From NCBI GenBank assembly GCA_963731205.1, contig CAVSUJ010000001.1, positions 806,001 through 870,000 on the forward strand: DNA of 64,000 nucleotides, written 5' to 3'. This DNA comes from DATAZK01 sp963731205. Lineage in GTDB: Bacteria > Actinomycetota > Actinomycetes > Frankiales > Frankiaceae. This document shows, piece after piece, positions 36,410-44,014 of this stretch. The translations under genes and the position numbers were made by a program. Numbering within the stretch: position 1 is the first letter of the stretch; the number at the start of each line of letters is the position of its first letter. Under the pieces are notes generated by a model that was not told the origin of the DNA, did no database searches, and was given only the letters and a program-made list of their open reading frames with translations.

Positions 36410-37618
36410 TCATGGGATGGCCGGCAGGGCCGGCATCAGGGTCTCGAGCGTCGCGAGATAGCTCTGCGCGTTGCGCCGGGTCTCGGCGAGCGAGTCGCCG
36501 CCGAACTTCTCCAGCGCCGCTTCGGCCAGCACGAGCGCGACCATCGCTTCGGCGACGACGCCCGCGGCCGGCACGGCGCAGACGTCGGAGCGCTGATTGA
36601 TGGCGACCGCCGCCTCGCCCGTCGCCACGTCGACCGTGCGCAGCGCCCGCGGCACCGTCGAGATCGGCTTCATCGCGGCCCTTACTCGCAGCACCTCCCC
36701 CGTCGACATGCCCCCCTCGGTGCCGCCGGCGCGGCCGGTGACCCGGCGCAGCTCGCCATCCACGTCGCGCACGATCTCGTCGTGAGCCAGTGACCCGCGC
36801 CGGCGGGCGGTCTCGAACCCGTCGCCGAGCTCGACGCCCTTGATCGCCTGGATTCCCATGAGCGCTGCGGCGAGCCGGGAATCGAGCCGGCGATCGCCGT
36901 GGACGTGACTGCCGAGCCCCGGCGGAAGTCCATACGCGAGCACCTCGACGACGCCCCCCAAGGTGTCACCGTCACGCTTGCATTCGTCGACTTCAGCCAC
37001 CATCAACGCCGCCGTCGTGGGGTCCGCGCACCGGACCGGGTCAGCGTCGATCCGGTCGCTGTCGGCGGGCTCGGGAAGCGGCGTGCCCTCGGGGACGGCG
37101 ACCGGCCCGAGGCTGACGACGTGCGACAGGACCGTCACGCCGAAGGCCTGCGAAAGCAGCGCGCGGGCATACGTGCCGAGCACCACCCGCGCCGCCGTCT
37201 CGCGTGCCGACGCCCGCTCCAGCACCGGGCGAGCGTCGTCGAAGCCGTACTTCTGCATCCCGACGAGATCGGCATGGCCGGGCCGCGGACGCGTCAGCGG
37301 ACGGTTGCGCGCCGCCTCGGCGAGTACGTCGGGGTCCACCGGATCGGGGCTCATCACCTCGGTCCACTTCGGCCACTCGGTGTTGTGCACGACGACGCTC
37401 ACCGGCGAGCCGAGCGTGAGCCCGTGGCGCACCCCGCCGAGCACCTCGACCGCGTCTTGCTCGAATGCCATACGCGCGCCGCGGCCGTAGCCGAGGCGGC
37501 GCCGGGCGAGTTGCAGCCTGATGTCGTCAGAGGTGATCGCGACCCCCGCGGGAAGTCCTTCGAGGGTCGCCGTCAGAGCGGGCCCATGGGACTCCCCCGC
37601 AGTCAGCCAGCGCAGCAC
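36410..37618 (-). CDS. aroC: Chorismate synthase
   Basis: Last step to chorismate, needs reduced FMN. The 402-aa protein has TAGESHGPALTATLEGLPAG at the N terminus, RRRLGYGRGARMAFEQD, RPRPGHADLVGMQKYGF, ASARETAARV and DVCAVPAAGVVAEAMVALV. GTG start at 37618. It is first of the aroCKBQ operon, which begins just downstream of the pilus operon and its terminator hairpin. Confidence 0.98.
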   Translation of the reverse strand: MLRWLTAGESHGPALTATLEGLPAGVAITSDDIRLQLARRRLGYGRGARMAFEQDAVEVLGGVRHGLTLGSPVSVVVHNTEWPKWTEVMSPDPVDPDVLAEAARNRPLTRPRPGHADLVGMQKYGFDDARPVLERASARETAARVVLGTYARALLSQAFGVTVLSHVVSLGPVAVPEGTPLPEPADSDRIDADPVRCADPTTAALMVAEVDECKRDGDTLGGVVEVLAYGLPPGLGSHVHGDRRLDSRLAAALMGIQAIKGVELGDGFETARRRGSLAHDEIVRDVDGELRRVTGRAGGTEGGMSTGEVLRVRAAMKPISTVPRALRTVDVATGEAAVAINQRSDVCAVPAAGVVAEAMVALVLAEAALEKFGGDSLAETRRNAQSYLATLETLMPALPAIP

Positions 37619-37646
37619 GTGACCAGTCTCCCAGATTCACGCAGAA

Positions 37647-37674
37647 GGCGGTGCCCGCCGGAGCGGACACCGCC
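37647..37674 (-). terminator. Hairpin between the pilus operon and aroC
   Basis: GGCGGTG and CACCGCC form a 7-bp stem, followed by a small internal loop, then CGC/GCG with a CGGA loop. It lies in the 77-base gap after the last pilus gene and before aroC. There is no long U tract, as usual in GC-rich actinobacteria. Confidence 0.5.
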
Positions 37675-37695
37675 TCGAGGCCTGCGACGGGGGTG

Positions 37696-38283
37696 TCAGA
37701 ACGTGACGCTTTGCCCCGGAGCGACGGCGTAGAGCTTGTTGTTGTAGCTGATGAAGATGGCATTGGCGTCGATCGTCGTGACCTGGACGCCCGTGGCCAG
37801 TGCATCGCCGGCGTGGACCGTCTTGTCCACGCTGTTGTAGGTGAGCTTCGCGGTGTTTCCGGTGATGGACACCAGCGCCACGGTGTGGTCACCGGCGGCC
37901 GGAGCCGACGTGGTCGGCGCCGCGGTCGGGGTGCTCGATGAGGCCGAGGCCGACGGTGAGGCCGTGGCTCCCGCACTAGCCGAGGACGACGCCGTCGCTG
38001 CCGCCTCCTGCGCCAGGGGCAAGAACGGGTCGCGAGTGCTGTCGGCCGTCACCACTGGTGACGGAGCAGGCGTCGGGACGACCTTCGGCGCAGCCGAGGC
38101 CTTCGGCGACGTCGATGTCGTCGGCGTCTTGACCGATGGGCTCGCGGTGTTGTTGCTCGAGCCACCCTTCTTCAGGAGGAAGAAGGCCGCTGCGGCCACG
38201 AGAACCACAGCCAGCACACCGATCATGATCTTGGAACGTTTGTCCAGCGTCAGAGCTTTGCTGGCGTCCTTTTGGCGAGGCAT
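37696..38283 (-). CDS. PilP/GspC-like pilus assembly protein
   Basis: A 195-aa protein with an N-terminal membrane helix (about residues 18-38, SKIMIGVLAVVLVAAAAFFLL), a long Ser/Thr/Pro/Ala-rich linker (about 45-130) and a C-terminal beta domain HTVALVSITGNTAKLTYNSV...VHAGDALATGVQVTTIDANAIFISYNNKLYAV, similar in layout to the HR domain of PilP and GspC. The RDPFLPL motif before the domain is typical of PilP. It is the last gene of pilMNO-P and should join the inner-membrane alignment complex; there is no outer membrane for it to reach. Confidence 0.75.
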   Translation of the reverse strand: MPRQKDASKALTLDKRSKIMIGVLAVVLVAAAAFFLLKKGGSSNNTASPSVKTPTTSTSPKASAAPKVVPTPAPSPVVTADSTRDPFLPLAQEAAATASSSASAGATASPSASASSSTPTAAPTTSAPAAGDHTVALVSITGNTAKLTYNSVDKTVHAGDALATGVQVTTIDANAIFISYNNKLYAVAPGQSVTF

Positions 38284-38300
38284 GAGTGCTCCTGGTCCGA

Positions 38301-38954
38301 TCAGTGACCGGTGGTGGCGGTCGGAGTCGTCGTGGCGGTCGGCGTCGTGGTAGTCGTCGTACCGGTGTGGACCAGCACCCGGCCGATGAGGCTGGCCGAG
38401 ATATTGGTGGTGGACGAGGAAGCTGGGGTCGTGGTGGAGGTGCTGCCGCCGCCACTGCCGCTGCCACTACCCGCGGTGAGAGTGAAGCCGGACACCAGGA
38501 AGGTGCGCTGCAAGCCCTCGAGAGCGCTGTCGAACTGCTCGATCTCGGCGTAGCCACCGTCCACGCTCAGCGTGATCCCGACCGTGGAGATCCCCGGCGC
38601 ACTCGCCAACGGGGTCGGGACAGTGGGAGTGATGCTGTTGAGCGTTACTCCGGATGACTTCGAGAGTGCCTGCATCGAGCGCAGCAGCGCAGGAAGCTGC
38701 GCATCGTTCGGCACCCGCTGCGTCAGCAGCGCGAGTTCTGCCTTCTCTGCCGGCAAGTTCTTCGCGACACTGCGCATGGAGGCCAATTGCAATCGTGAGC
38801 TGTCGTTGTCGGCTTCCTGCTGGGATGCCTGGGCCTTCACCTTGGAGATGTCGGACCTGACGGGCTTCACCAACAGGAACCAACCGCCGACAAGAACGGC
38901 GATGCACGCCACAGCGGCGATGACGATGGTCGCTCTACGGTCGATGGACTTCAT
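38301..38954 (-). CDS. pilO: PilO-like pilus alignment protein
   Basis: A 217-aa protein with one membrane helix (about 10-30), a coiled coil (about 35-85, VRSDISKVKAQASQQEADNDSSRLQLASM) and the PilO ferredoxin-like domain (LPAEKAELALLTQRVPNDAQLPALLRSMQALSKSSGVTL..., GGYAEIEQFDSALEGLQRTFLV). The C terminus is a Gly/Ser/Thr run ending in Thr-rich repeats, which is unusual. It pairs with PilN as in other type IVa systems. Confidence 0.88.
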   Translation of the reverse strand: MKSIDRRATIVIAAVACIAVLVGGWFLLVKPVRSDISKVKAQASQQEADNDSSRLQLASMRSVAKNLPAEKAELALLTQRVPNDAQLPALLRSMQALSKSSGVTLNSITPTVPTPLASAPGISTVGITLSVDGGYAEIEQFDSALEGLQRTFLVSGFTLTAGSGSGSGGGSTSTTTPASSSTTNISASLIGRVLVHTGTTTTTTPTATTTPTATTGH

Positions 38955-38957
38955 CGC

Positions 38958-39731
38958 TCAGCTCCCGTTCGTGTAGCGGTGAGAGAGGGCGGCTTGGGTG
39001 ATGTCGGCCGTGATGGAATACGTCACCAACGAGCTCCCGGAAATGGTGGAGGTGCTCGTCAGGTAGACGTTGCCCCAGCCGGGCATGACCGCGAGAGTGT
39101 CGAGCCAGTTGGCCACAGCATCGTTGTCCAGCGCGACGCCGGACATCGCCACGGAGGCCACGTAGTTCGTGGCCGCCGAGGTACCGGACGCCCCGGTCCC
39201 TGTAGCGGTCGTGCTCGACGAGGTGCCACCCGGACCCGCGGGAAGCTGTACGGACGTGGAGCCGGTGCCACTGGTCGTCGGATCGACACCAGTGACCGTC
39301 AGGGTCGAAAGACGCACGCCATCCGGGAGCCGGCGGCGCAGAGTGTCCAGCTGCCCCGACCAGAGCACCTCAGAACCCATCGCGGCAACAAGAGATTGCT
39401 TGGCTGCCAGCACCTGCTGATGGGCTGCCTGAGCCGGAGCGAGTGCGGCCTTCTGAGCTGACAGGGTCTGCTGCTCGCTCTGCGCCTGGGCGAGTGCGGC
39501 CTTGGCCGGGGCCCGGCCGCTCGCGCTGTTGACGTAGACGGCTCCGACGATGCCGCCGCACGCGATGACCGCCGCAGCAAGCATCACCTGCATCTTGCGC
39601 AAAGCCGCGCGCTGGGCGATCTCCGGCGGGAGGAGGTTCGCCCGGGGTGCGACATACTCCACGGGCGTCAGCAGGTCGAAATCGCCTGCAGGCGCTCCGG
39701 ATTCCGGAGTGGATTCGGTCAGGACGCTCAT
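38958..39731 (-). CDS. pilN: PilN-like pilus alignment protein
   Basis: A 257-aa protein. The cytoplasmic N-terminus has the conserved NLLPPEIAQRA motif (about 33-43) that binds PilM. One membrane helix (about 50-72) and a coiled coil (AALAQAQSEQQTLSAQKAALA) follow, then the periplasm-side domain, interrupted by a Gly/Ser/Thr-rich insertion (about 165-190). ATG at 39731 overlaps the pilM stop (ATGA). Confidence 0.88.
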   Translation of the reverse strand: MSVLTESTPESGAPAGDFDLLTPVEYVAPRANLLPPEIAQRAALRKMQVMLAAAVIACGGIVGAVYVNSASGRAPAKAALAQAQSEQQTLSAQKAALAPAQAAHQQVLAAKQSLVAAMGSEVLWSGQLDTLRRRLPDGVRLSTLTVTGVDPTTSGTGSTSVQLPAGPGGTSSSTTATGTGASGTSAATNYVASVAMSGVALDNDAVANWLDTLAVMPGWGNVYLTSTSTISGSSLVTYSITADITQAALSHRYTNGS

Positions 39732-40789
39732 GCTGCACCCGCCATAGCCAGGCCCACCGGGACGACGCTGAATGCTTGGACGTACTCGAGCTGGGCATCC
39801 GTCAGGCCGGTCTTGCCGATCTGCATGGGCGCCAGCGGCATGGCCGGCTCCACCGGCACACCGGTGGTCATGGCCAGCCGGCGGGCGAGCCCACCGAGCT
39901 GTGAGCCGCCGCCGGAGAGCACGATCCGCGAGACGCGGGCCGCACCAGCCTGAGCGAAGTAGTAGTCGAGCGAGCCACGCACTTCCTCGACCCACGCGTC
40001 GGCGGCGCTCTCGGTGATTCGCGTCATGGCCGAGATCCCGGGAGCGTCAGGCGAAGCAGGGACGAACTCGTGCTGCTTGATGGCTTCGGCCTGCTCGGCC
40101 CCGATGCCCATCCGATCGGCGATGCTCTCGGTGATGTCGGCGCCGCCCATGAGCAGGATGCGCACGAAACGCGGCACGCCACCCTCGGAGACGACGATGT
40201 TCGTCACACTGGCGCCGACGTCGACGAGTGCTTCGGCCCGGCGGGTGAGGCCGAGACGGTCGACATCAGCCAGCACGCGCAGAACGGCGAACGAGTTGAG
40301 GTCGACGCTCGTGGGGGTCAGGCCTGCCGACTCCACCGCGGCGATGAGCGAGGAGACCATGTCGCGGGAGGCGGCGACCAGCAGGATGCGCTGGCGGCGG
40401 CCGTTCTCGTCCTCGACCTCCTCGAGCGGGTGCAGGTCGAGAATCGCGTGCTCCACGGGCATCGGGATCACGTCCGCGACCTGGAAGGCGAGCGACTTGC
40501 GCAGCTCGGCGATCGGCATCCACGGAAGGTCGAGCTGGCGGACGATGACCTTCTGGTTCGCCACGCCGACGACGACCTTCTTGGTGCTGAACTTCACCCG
40601 CGCCCAGAGTTCGCGGATGGCCGCAGCTACGGCTTCACTGTCGATGACTTCGCCGTCGCGCACGGCGCCCGGTGGGAGAGCTACCTGCCCGAACCGCTCC
40701 AAGGTCGTCTGGTCCTTCGACCAAGCGATCTGAGCCGCGCGAACGCCCGTCGTACCGATGTCGAGGCCGACGGCTCTGCGTCCAGACAC
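39728..40789 (-). CDS. pilM: PilM-like actin-fold pilus protein
   Basis: A 353-aa cytoplasmic actin-like ATP-binding protein that recruits PilN to the pilus machine. Phosphate 1 loop VGLDIGTTGVRAAQI, the connecting VVVGVANQKVIVRQLDLP, the phosphate 2 loop ALVDVGASVTNIVV and the adenosine motif IVLSGGGSQLGGLARRLA are all seen. GTG start at 40789. It is preceded by a 143-base gap holding a perfect 13-bp palindrome. Confidence 0.94.
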   Translation of the reverse strand: MSGRRAVGLDIGTTGVRAAQIAWSKDQTTLERFGQVALPPGAVRDGEVIDSEAVAAAIRELWARVKFSTKKVVVGVANQKVIVRQLDLPWMPIAELRKSLAFQVADVIPMPVEHAILDLHPLEEVEDENGRRQRILLVAASRDMVSSLIAAVESAGLTPTSVDLNSFAVLRVLADVDRLGLTRRAEALVDVGASVTNIVVSEGGVPRFVRILLMGGADITESIADRMGIGAEQAEAIKQHEFVPASPDAPGISAMTRITESAADAWVEEVRGSLDYYFAQAGAARVSRIVLSGGGSQLGGLARRLAMTTGVPVEPAMPLAPMQIGKTGLTDAQLEYVQAFSVVPVGLAMAGAA

Positions 40790-40908
40790 AGCAGCCCCTT
40801 CCGTGCGTGAGAGTCGGCCCGAACTGGCCGTCAGGAGAATGTTCGGCCGATTGGAGCAGCGCCTTGAGGGGACGAATGGTGGAATTCAGAGCTACCCTCA
40901 CGGCGCCT

Positions 40909-40921
40909 GGACAGCCTGTCC
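40909..40921. promoter_or_regulatory. 13-bp palindrome upstream of pilM
   Basis: GGACAGCCTGTCC is a perfect inverted repeat apart from its central base. It lies in the 143-base gap between pilD and pilM, about 120 bases before the pilM start, and could be an operator for the pilMNOP part. No regulator was matched. Confidence 0.3.
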
Positions 40922-40932
40922 CTTATGGGGTT

Positions 40933-41730
40933 TTAGGCCCCGACGACGTGCAAGTACGAGTGCGCGATGCCGCTGCCGACAAGCACCGCGATGAAGGCTC
41001 CGGCGAGCATGAAAGGTCCGTACGGAACCTTGGTCTTGCGTCCCGCGCGTCCGGCGGCCATGAGCGCCAGGCCGATGACGCCGCCGACGAAGAAGCCTGC
41101 AAAGAGACCGACGGCCCAGGTCTGCCAACCGAGGAAGGCCAGGAAAAGTCCAAGTACGCCAGCGAGTTTCACGTCACCGAAGCCCATGCCGCGCCCGCTC
41201 GTGGCGAACCAGAGGACGTAGTAGAACGCGTACATGCCGGCGAGCCCGCCGGCGGCGCGCACCAGCGAGCCCCAGCCCAGGTGCCCATCGCCGGCGACAG
41301 CTACGGCGAGCAGCACAGGGCCGACCAGATAGGCCGGCAGTGTCAGCACATTCGGCAGCTTGCGCACGTCGAGGTCGATGAGCGCGAGGGCGACGCCGAG
41401 CCCGGCCAGGTACAGGTACGCGGGGATCCAGCTCGGAGAATGCCGGAACCGCAGCGCTATCGCGACGAAAACGGCCGCTGTCAGCAGTTCCACGAGCGGG
41501 TAGCGCGCGCTGATCGGAGCCTGGCAATCGCGGCAGCGACGCTTGAGCAAAAGCCAGGAAACGACGGGGATTTCGTCGCGCGGGCGGATGCCCGCGTCGC
41601 AGTTGGGACAGTGCGATCGCGGGGTCACGACGGACTCCCCGCGCGGCACTCGCCAGACCACGACGTTCAGGAACGATCCGACCGCCAGTCCCAGCAGGCC
41701 GGCCAGTACCGCCAGCGCTGCTGTCATCAC
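40933..41730 (-). CDS. pilD: Prepilin peptidase / N-methyltransferase
   Basis: A 265-aa membrane aspartyl protease that cuts and N-methylates prepilins. The cytoplasmic loop has two CxxC pairs (CPNCDAGI and CRDCQAPIS) as in full-length PilD. The catalytic aspartates are in ALALIDLDVRKLPN and GMGFGDVKLAG. About seven to eight membrane helices. Its substrates, the pilins, are coded directly upstream; it overlaps the lectin-type pilin by four bases. Confidence 0.95.
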   Translation of the reverse strand: MMTAALAVLAGLLGLAVGSFLNVVVWRVPRGESVVTPRSHCPNCDAGIRPRDEIPVVSWLLLKRRCRDCQAPISARYPLVELLTAAVFVAIALRFRHSPSWIPAYLYLAGLGVALALIDLDVRKLPNVLTLPAYLVGPVLLAVAVAGDGHLGWGSLVRAAGGLAGMYAFYYVLWFATSGRGMGFGDVKLAGVLGLFLAFLGWQTWAVGLFAGFFVGGVIGLALMAAGRAGRKTKVPYGPFMLAGAFIAVLVGSGIAHSYLHVVGA

Positions 41731-43352
41731 TGACCGCCCGCGTCCTCAGCCGTGCCCTTCAAGCGCGAGTCGATGAAGTTCGGCGGGGCATTCCACTTCT
41801 GCACCAGCGAACCATCGCACGTAGTAGCGACGATGGCTCCCCACTGGGCGTTGTAAGCGTCGCCGAGTCCGGGCTGCACGACGGACAAGCAGCTGCCCGC
41901 CGCACTCACGATGGTGTAGGAGGTGGCGTAGCTGCCGGTGTCACCGGTCTCGGTCCAGGTCTGCACACTCGAGCTGTCGCACGGCTTGACCAACACGAGG
42001 TTGTTGATCGGAGTGGGCGAAAGCGTCGTCGGCGCGGTGAGGCAGTAGTTGACCCCGCCTGTGGTCGTGACCAGCGTCTTGCTGGTCGAGGAGTAAACCC
42101 AGCGCTGGTTCCAGGCGATGTACGAAGGATCCGGGGCCTGCTTGCAGGGGTAGTCGATGAGCCACGTCGCGCTCACGTTCTGGCCCGTCACGTCAAGGCA
42201 GCGGCCGAACTCGGAGTAGTTGACCAGCCCCTGGGTGGAGGGACCGGCGGAGCCGGCGCCGACCTGCGGGTCAGGGTTCCAGGTCTCGGTGTCGAACCCG
42301 CCGCCGTCGCAACCCTGTTCGTAGAGGAAGCCGCCCGTCACCGGGTTGTTGTACGGGTTGGCAGTGATGCAGTTGCCGTTGATGTTTCCATTCGATGCGG
42401 CGCCCTCGAACTTGCCGTTGTCGTCAAAGCTCCACTCCTGGCGCTGCTGGAGTGAGGGACTCGACTGGTACGGGTATGTCGTCGCGGTGCCATCAGTGGC
42501 GCAGGTCTGCAGCGTCAGCTGGGAGGTCGAGTTCGTGCCGAACGTCGTGCCTGCCGTAATGCAGAGGCCGGGCGAACCGGTGTTCGTGTCGTAGATCGTC
42601 AGGTCGGCGCGGTAGGACCAGCTGCTCTGACCGGCGGAGACTCCGCGGTTCTGGCAGGTGGACAGCTTCACCGCGGTGCCAACGACCGGATTGCTCCCGG
42701 CGTCCATGCACAAGGACGTCGTGTCCATGTTGAGCCGGCCGCCGGCGATGTTCAGGGTGCTGGTCTTGAAGTGGTAAGTGGTGTGGAGCGCCCGGTTTCC
42801 TTGGGTCCCGGACGTACCTGCGCCGCCGACACCTACACCGTTGGACTGCAGGTAGGCGTACTGCGGCACGCTGATAGGCGCACCGCCGGAGCAGGCGATC
42901 GCGTTCTGGTTCAGGTCGGTGGTGCCCATGGTGCTCGGGTCAGCGTCGTAGTACCGCACATAGACCGCGTAAGTGAGCGTCTGGTTGTTTGCCGCACCGG
43001 TGTTCGGCCCTACCGAGCCGTTCATCGGGGTGCCTACAGCGGAGGAGGTAGCCGTGCACGGAAGCTTGCTCAGGATGCCGTTGCCGTAAGCATCTGTGGC
43101 GACACGGAGCCGGTGCAGCGCAACCTCGAACCCGCTCTCGGCGGCATTCACGGTCCCGACGATCTTGCGCTCCGTGGTGGTCGGCTTGCCCTCACTGATG
43201 ACGAGACCGGCCACGAGCAGGCTCATGCCGGCTACGACGACGATAAGCAACAACGCGACCATCATGGCGAAGCCGGACTGGCGGTCCTCGTCACTGCCGG
43301 GTCGCAGGCGTACCAGCCGAAGGGGCCGAAGCGAGCGCAGGAAGCGCCTCAT
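41727..43352 (-). CDS. Large PilX-like minor pilin with C-terminal ricin-type lectin region
   Basis: A 541-aa protein. The N-terminus (QSGFAMMVALLLIVVVAGMSLLVAGLVISEG, helix about 28-53) is PilX-like, lacking the Glu5 of major pilins, followed by the PilX-like ESGFEVALHRLR. From about residue 200 it has repeated beta-trefoil blocks: LCMDAGSN, LCITAGT, RCLDVTGQN, SCLSV, and QxW-type blocks near 243, 310, 415, 463 and 517 (QRW, VQTW, VQKW). About ten Cys suggest disulphides outside the cell. It overlaps PilW and pilD by four bases each. Likely a minor pilin that displays a sugar-binding domain; ligand unknown. Confidence 0.82.
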   Translation of the reverse strand: MRRFLRSLRPLRLVRLRPGSDEDRQSGFAMMVALLLIVVVAGMSLLVAGLVISEGKPTTTERKIVGTVNAAESGFEVALHRLRVATDAYGNGILSKLPCTATSSAVGTPMNGSVGPNTGAANNQTLTYAVYVRYYDADPSTMGTTDLNQNAIACSGGAPISVPQYAYLQSNGVGVGGAGTSGTQGNRALHTTYHFKTSTLNIAGGRLNMDTTSLCMDAGSNPVVGTAVKLSTCQNRGVSAGQSSWSYRADLTIYDTNTGSPGLCITAGTTFGTNSTSQLTLQTCATDGTATTYPYQSSPSLQQRQEWSFDDNGKFEGAASNGNINGNCITANPYNNPVTGGFLYEQGCDGGGFDTETWNPDPQVGAGSAGPSTQGLVNYSEFGRCLDVTGQNVSATWLIDYPCKQAPDPSYIAWNQRWVYSSTSKTLVTTTGGVNYCLTAPTTLSPTPINNLVLVKPCDSSSVQTWTETGDTGSYATSYTIVSAAGSCLSVVQPGLGDAYNAQWGAIVATTCDGSLVQKWNAPPNFIDSRLKGTAEDAGGQ

Positions 43353-44014
43353 GACCGTGCTACCTCCTGGCAGACCGCTGGGCTGGGAGCCGTGCTGTTG
43401 GGCGAGTCCAGCGCGGTGAAGCCGACGGTGTTGCCGTCCGGGAACTTCGACCCGGTCGTGGTGATGCTGCCCGTGTCACGCTTGGCCATGAAGTTCACGT
43501 CCAGCGCCTGGTACTGCATGGTGGCGCCCTGAATCGTCGGTGGCTGCAACGAGAACGGCGGCTGGGTGCTCGGGTTGTTGATGACTCCCGTGTCGACCGT
43601 GGTCCACGACGGTGTCGGGTTCGGAGTGCTTCCGGCGACCCAGCTCCGCCATTGCAGGACGTCGGTCGTGGGGTTCAGGCGCCACTGCGAGCAGGTGGGC
43701 GTGTCGATCGAACCGTTGGACTTGCTCCACAGGTACTCGACGTAGAAGTTGCCGTCCGCCGCGGTCCCCGGGGTGTTGATCGCGCTGGCGTAACGCACCT
43801 GCTTGTCGAGCAGTTCGAACGCGCGCCGGTTACCGTCCGCGGCATCCGTAATGCCCTGCTGCTTATGGATTCCCGAGTACATCGCGTTGGTCGCCGCCAG
43901 GAAGCTGGTGGAGACCACGGCCAGCAGGATCATCGACACGAGCAGCTCCACGATCGTGAAACCCTCAGCTTGCTCGCGCTGGCGGAACCGATCCGTTCCA
44001 GGGATGCGCATCAT
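43349..44014 (-). CDS. PilW-like minor prepilin
   Basis: A 221-aa prepilin. After a short basic leader (MMRIPGTDRFRQREQAEG) comes the PilD site G/FTIVELLVSMILLAVVSTSFLAATN, with Glu5, helix about 19-43. The C-terminal globular part has two Cys (TCSQW and AVCQEV). Overlaps PilV by one base (TGATG) and the lectin pilin by four, so all three are coupled. A priming or tip role is inferred from the family. Confidence 0.85.
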   Translation of the reverse strand: MMRIPGTDRFRQREQAEGFTIVELLVSMILLAVVSTSFLAATNAMYSGIHKQQGITDAADGNRRAFELLDKQVRYASAINTPGTAADGNFYVEYLWSKSNGSIDTPTCSQWRLNPTTDVLQWRSWVAGSTPNPTPSWTTVDTGVINNPSTQPPFSLQPPTIQGATMQYQALDVNFMAKRDTGSITTTGSKFPDGNTVGFTALDSPNSTAPSPAVCQEVARS

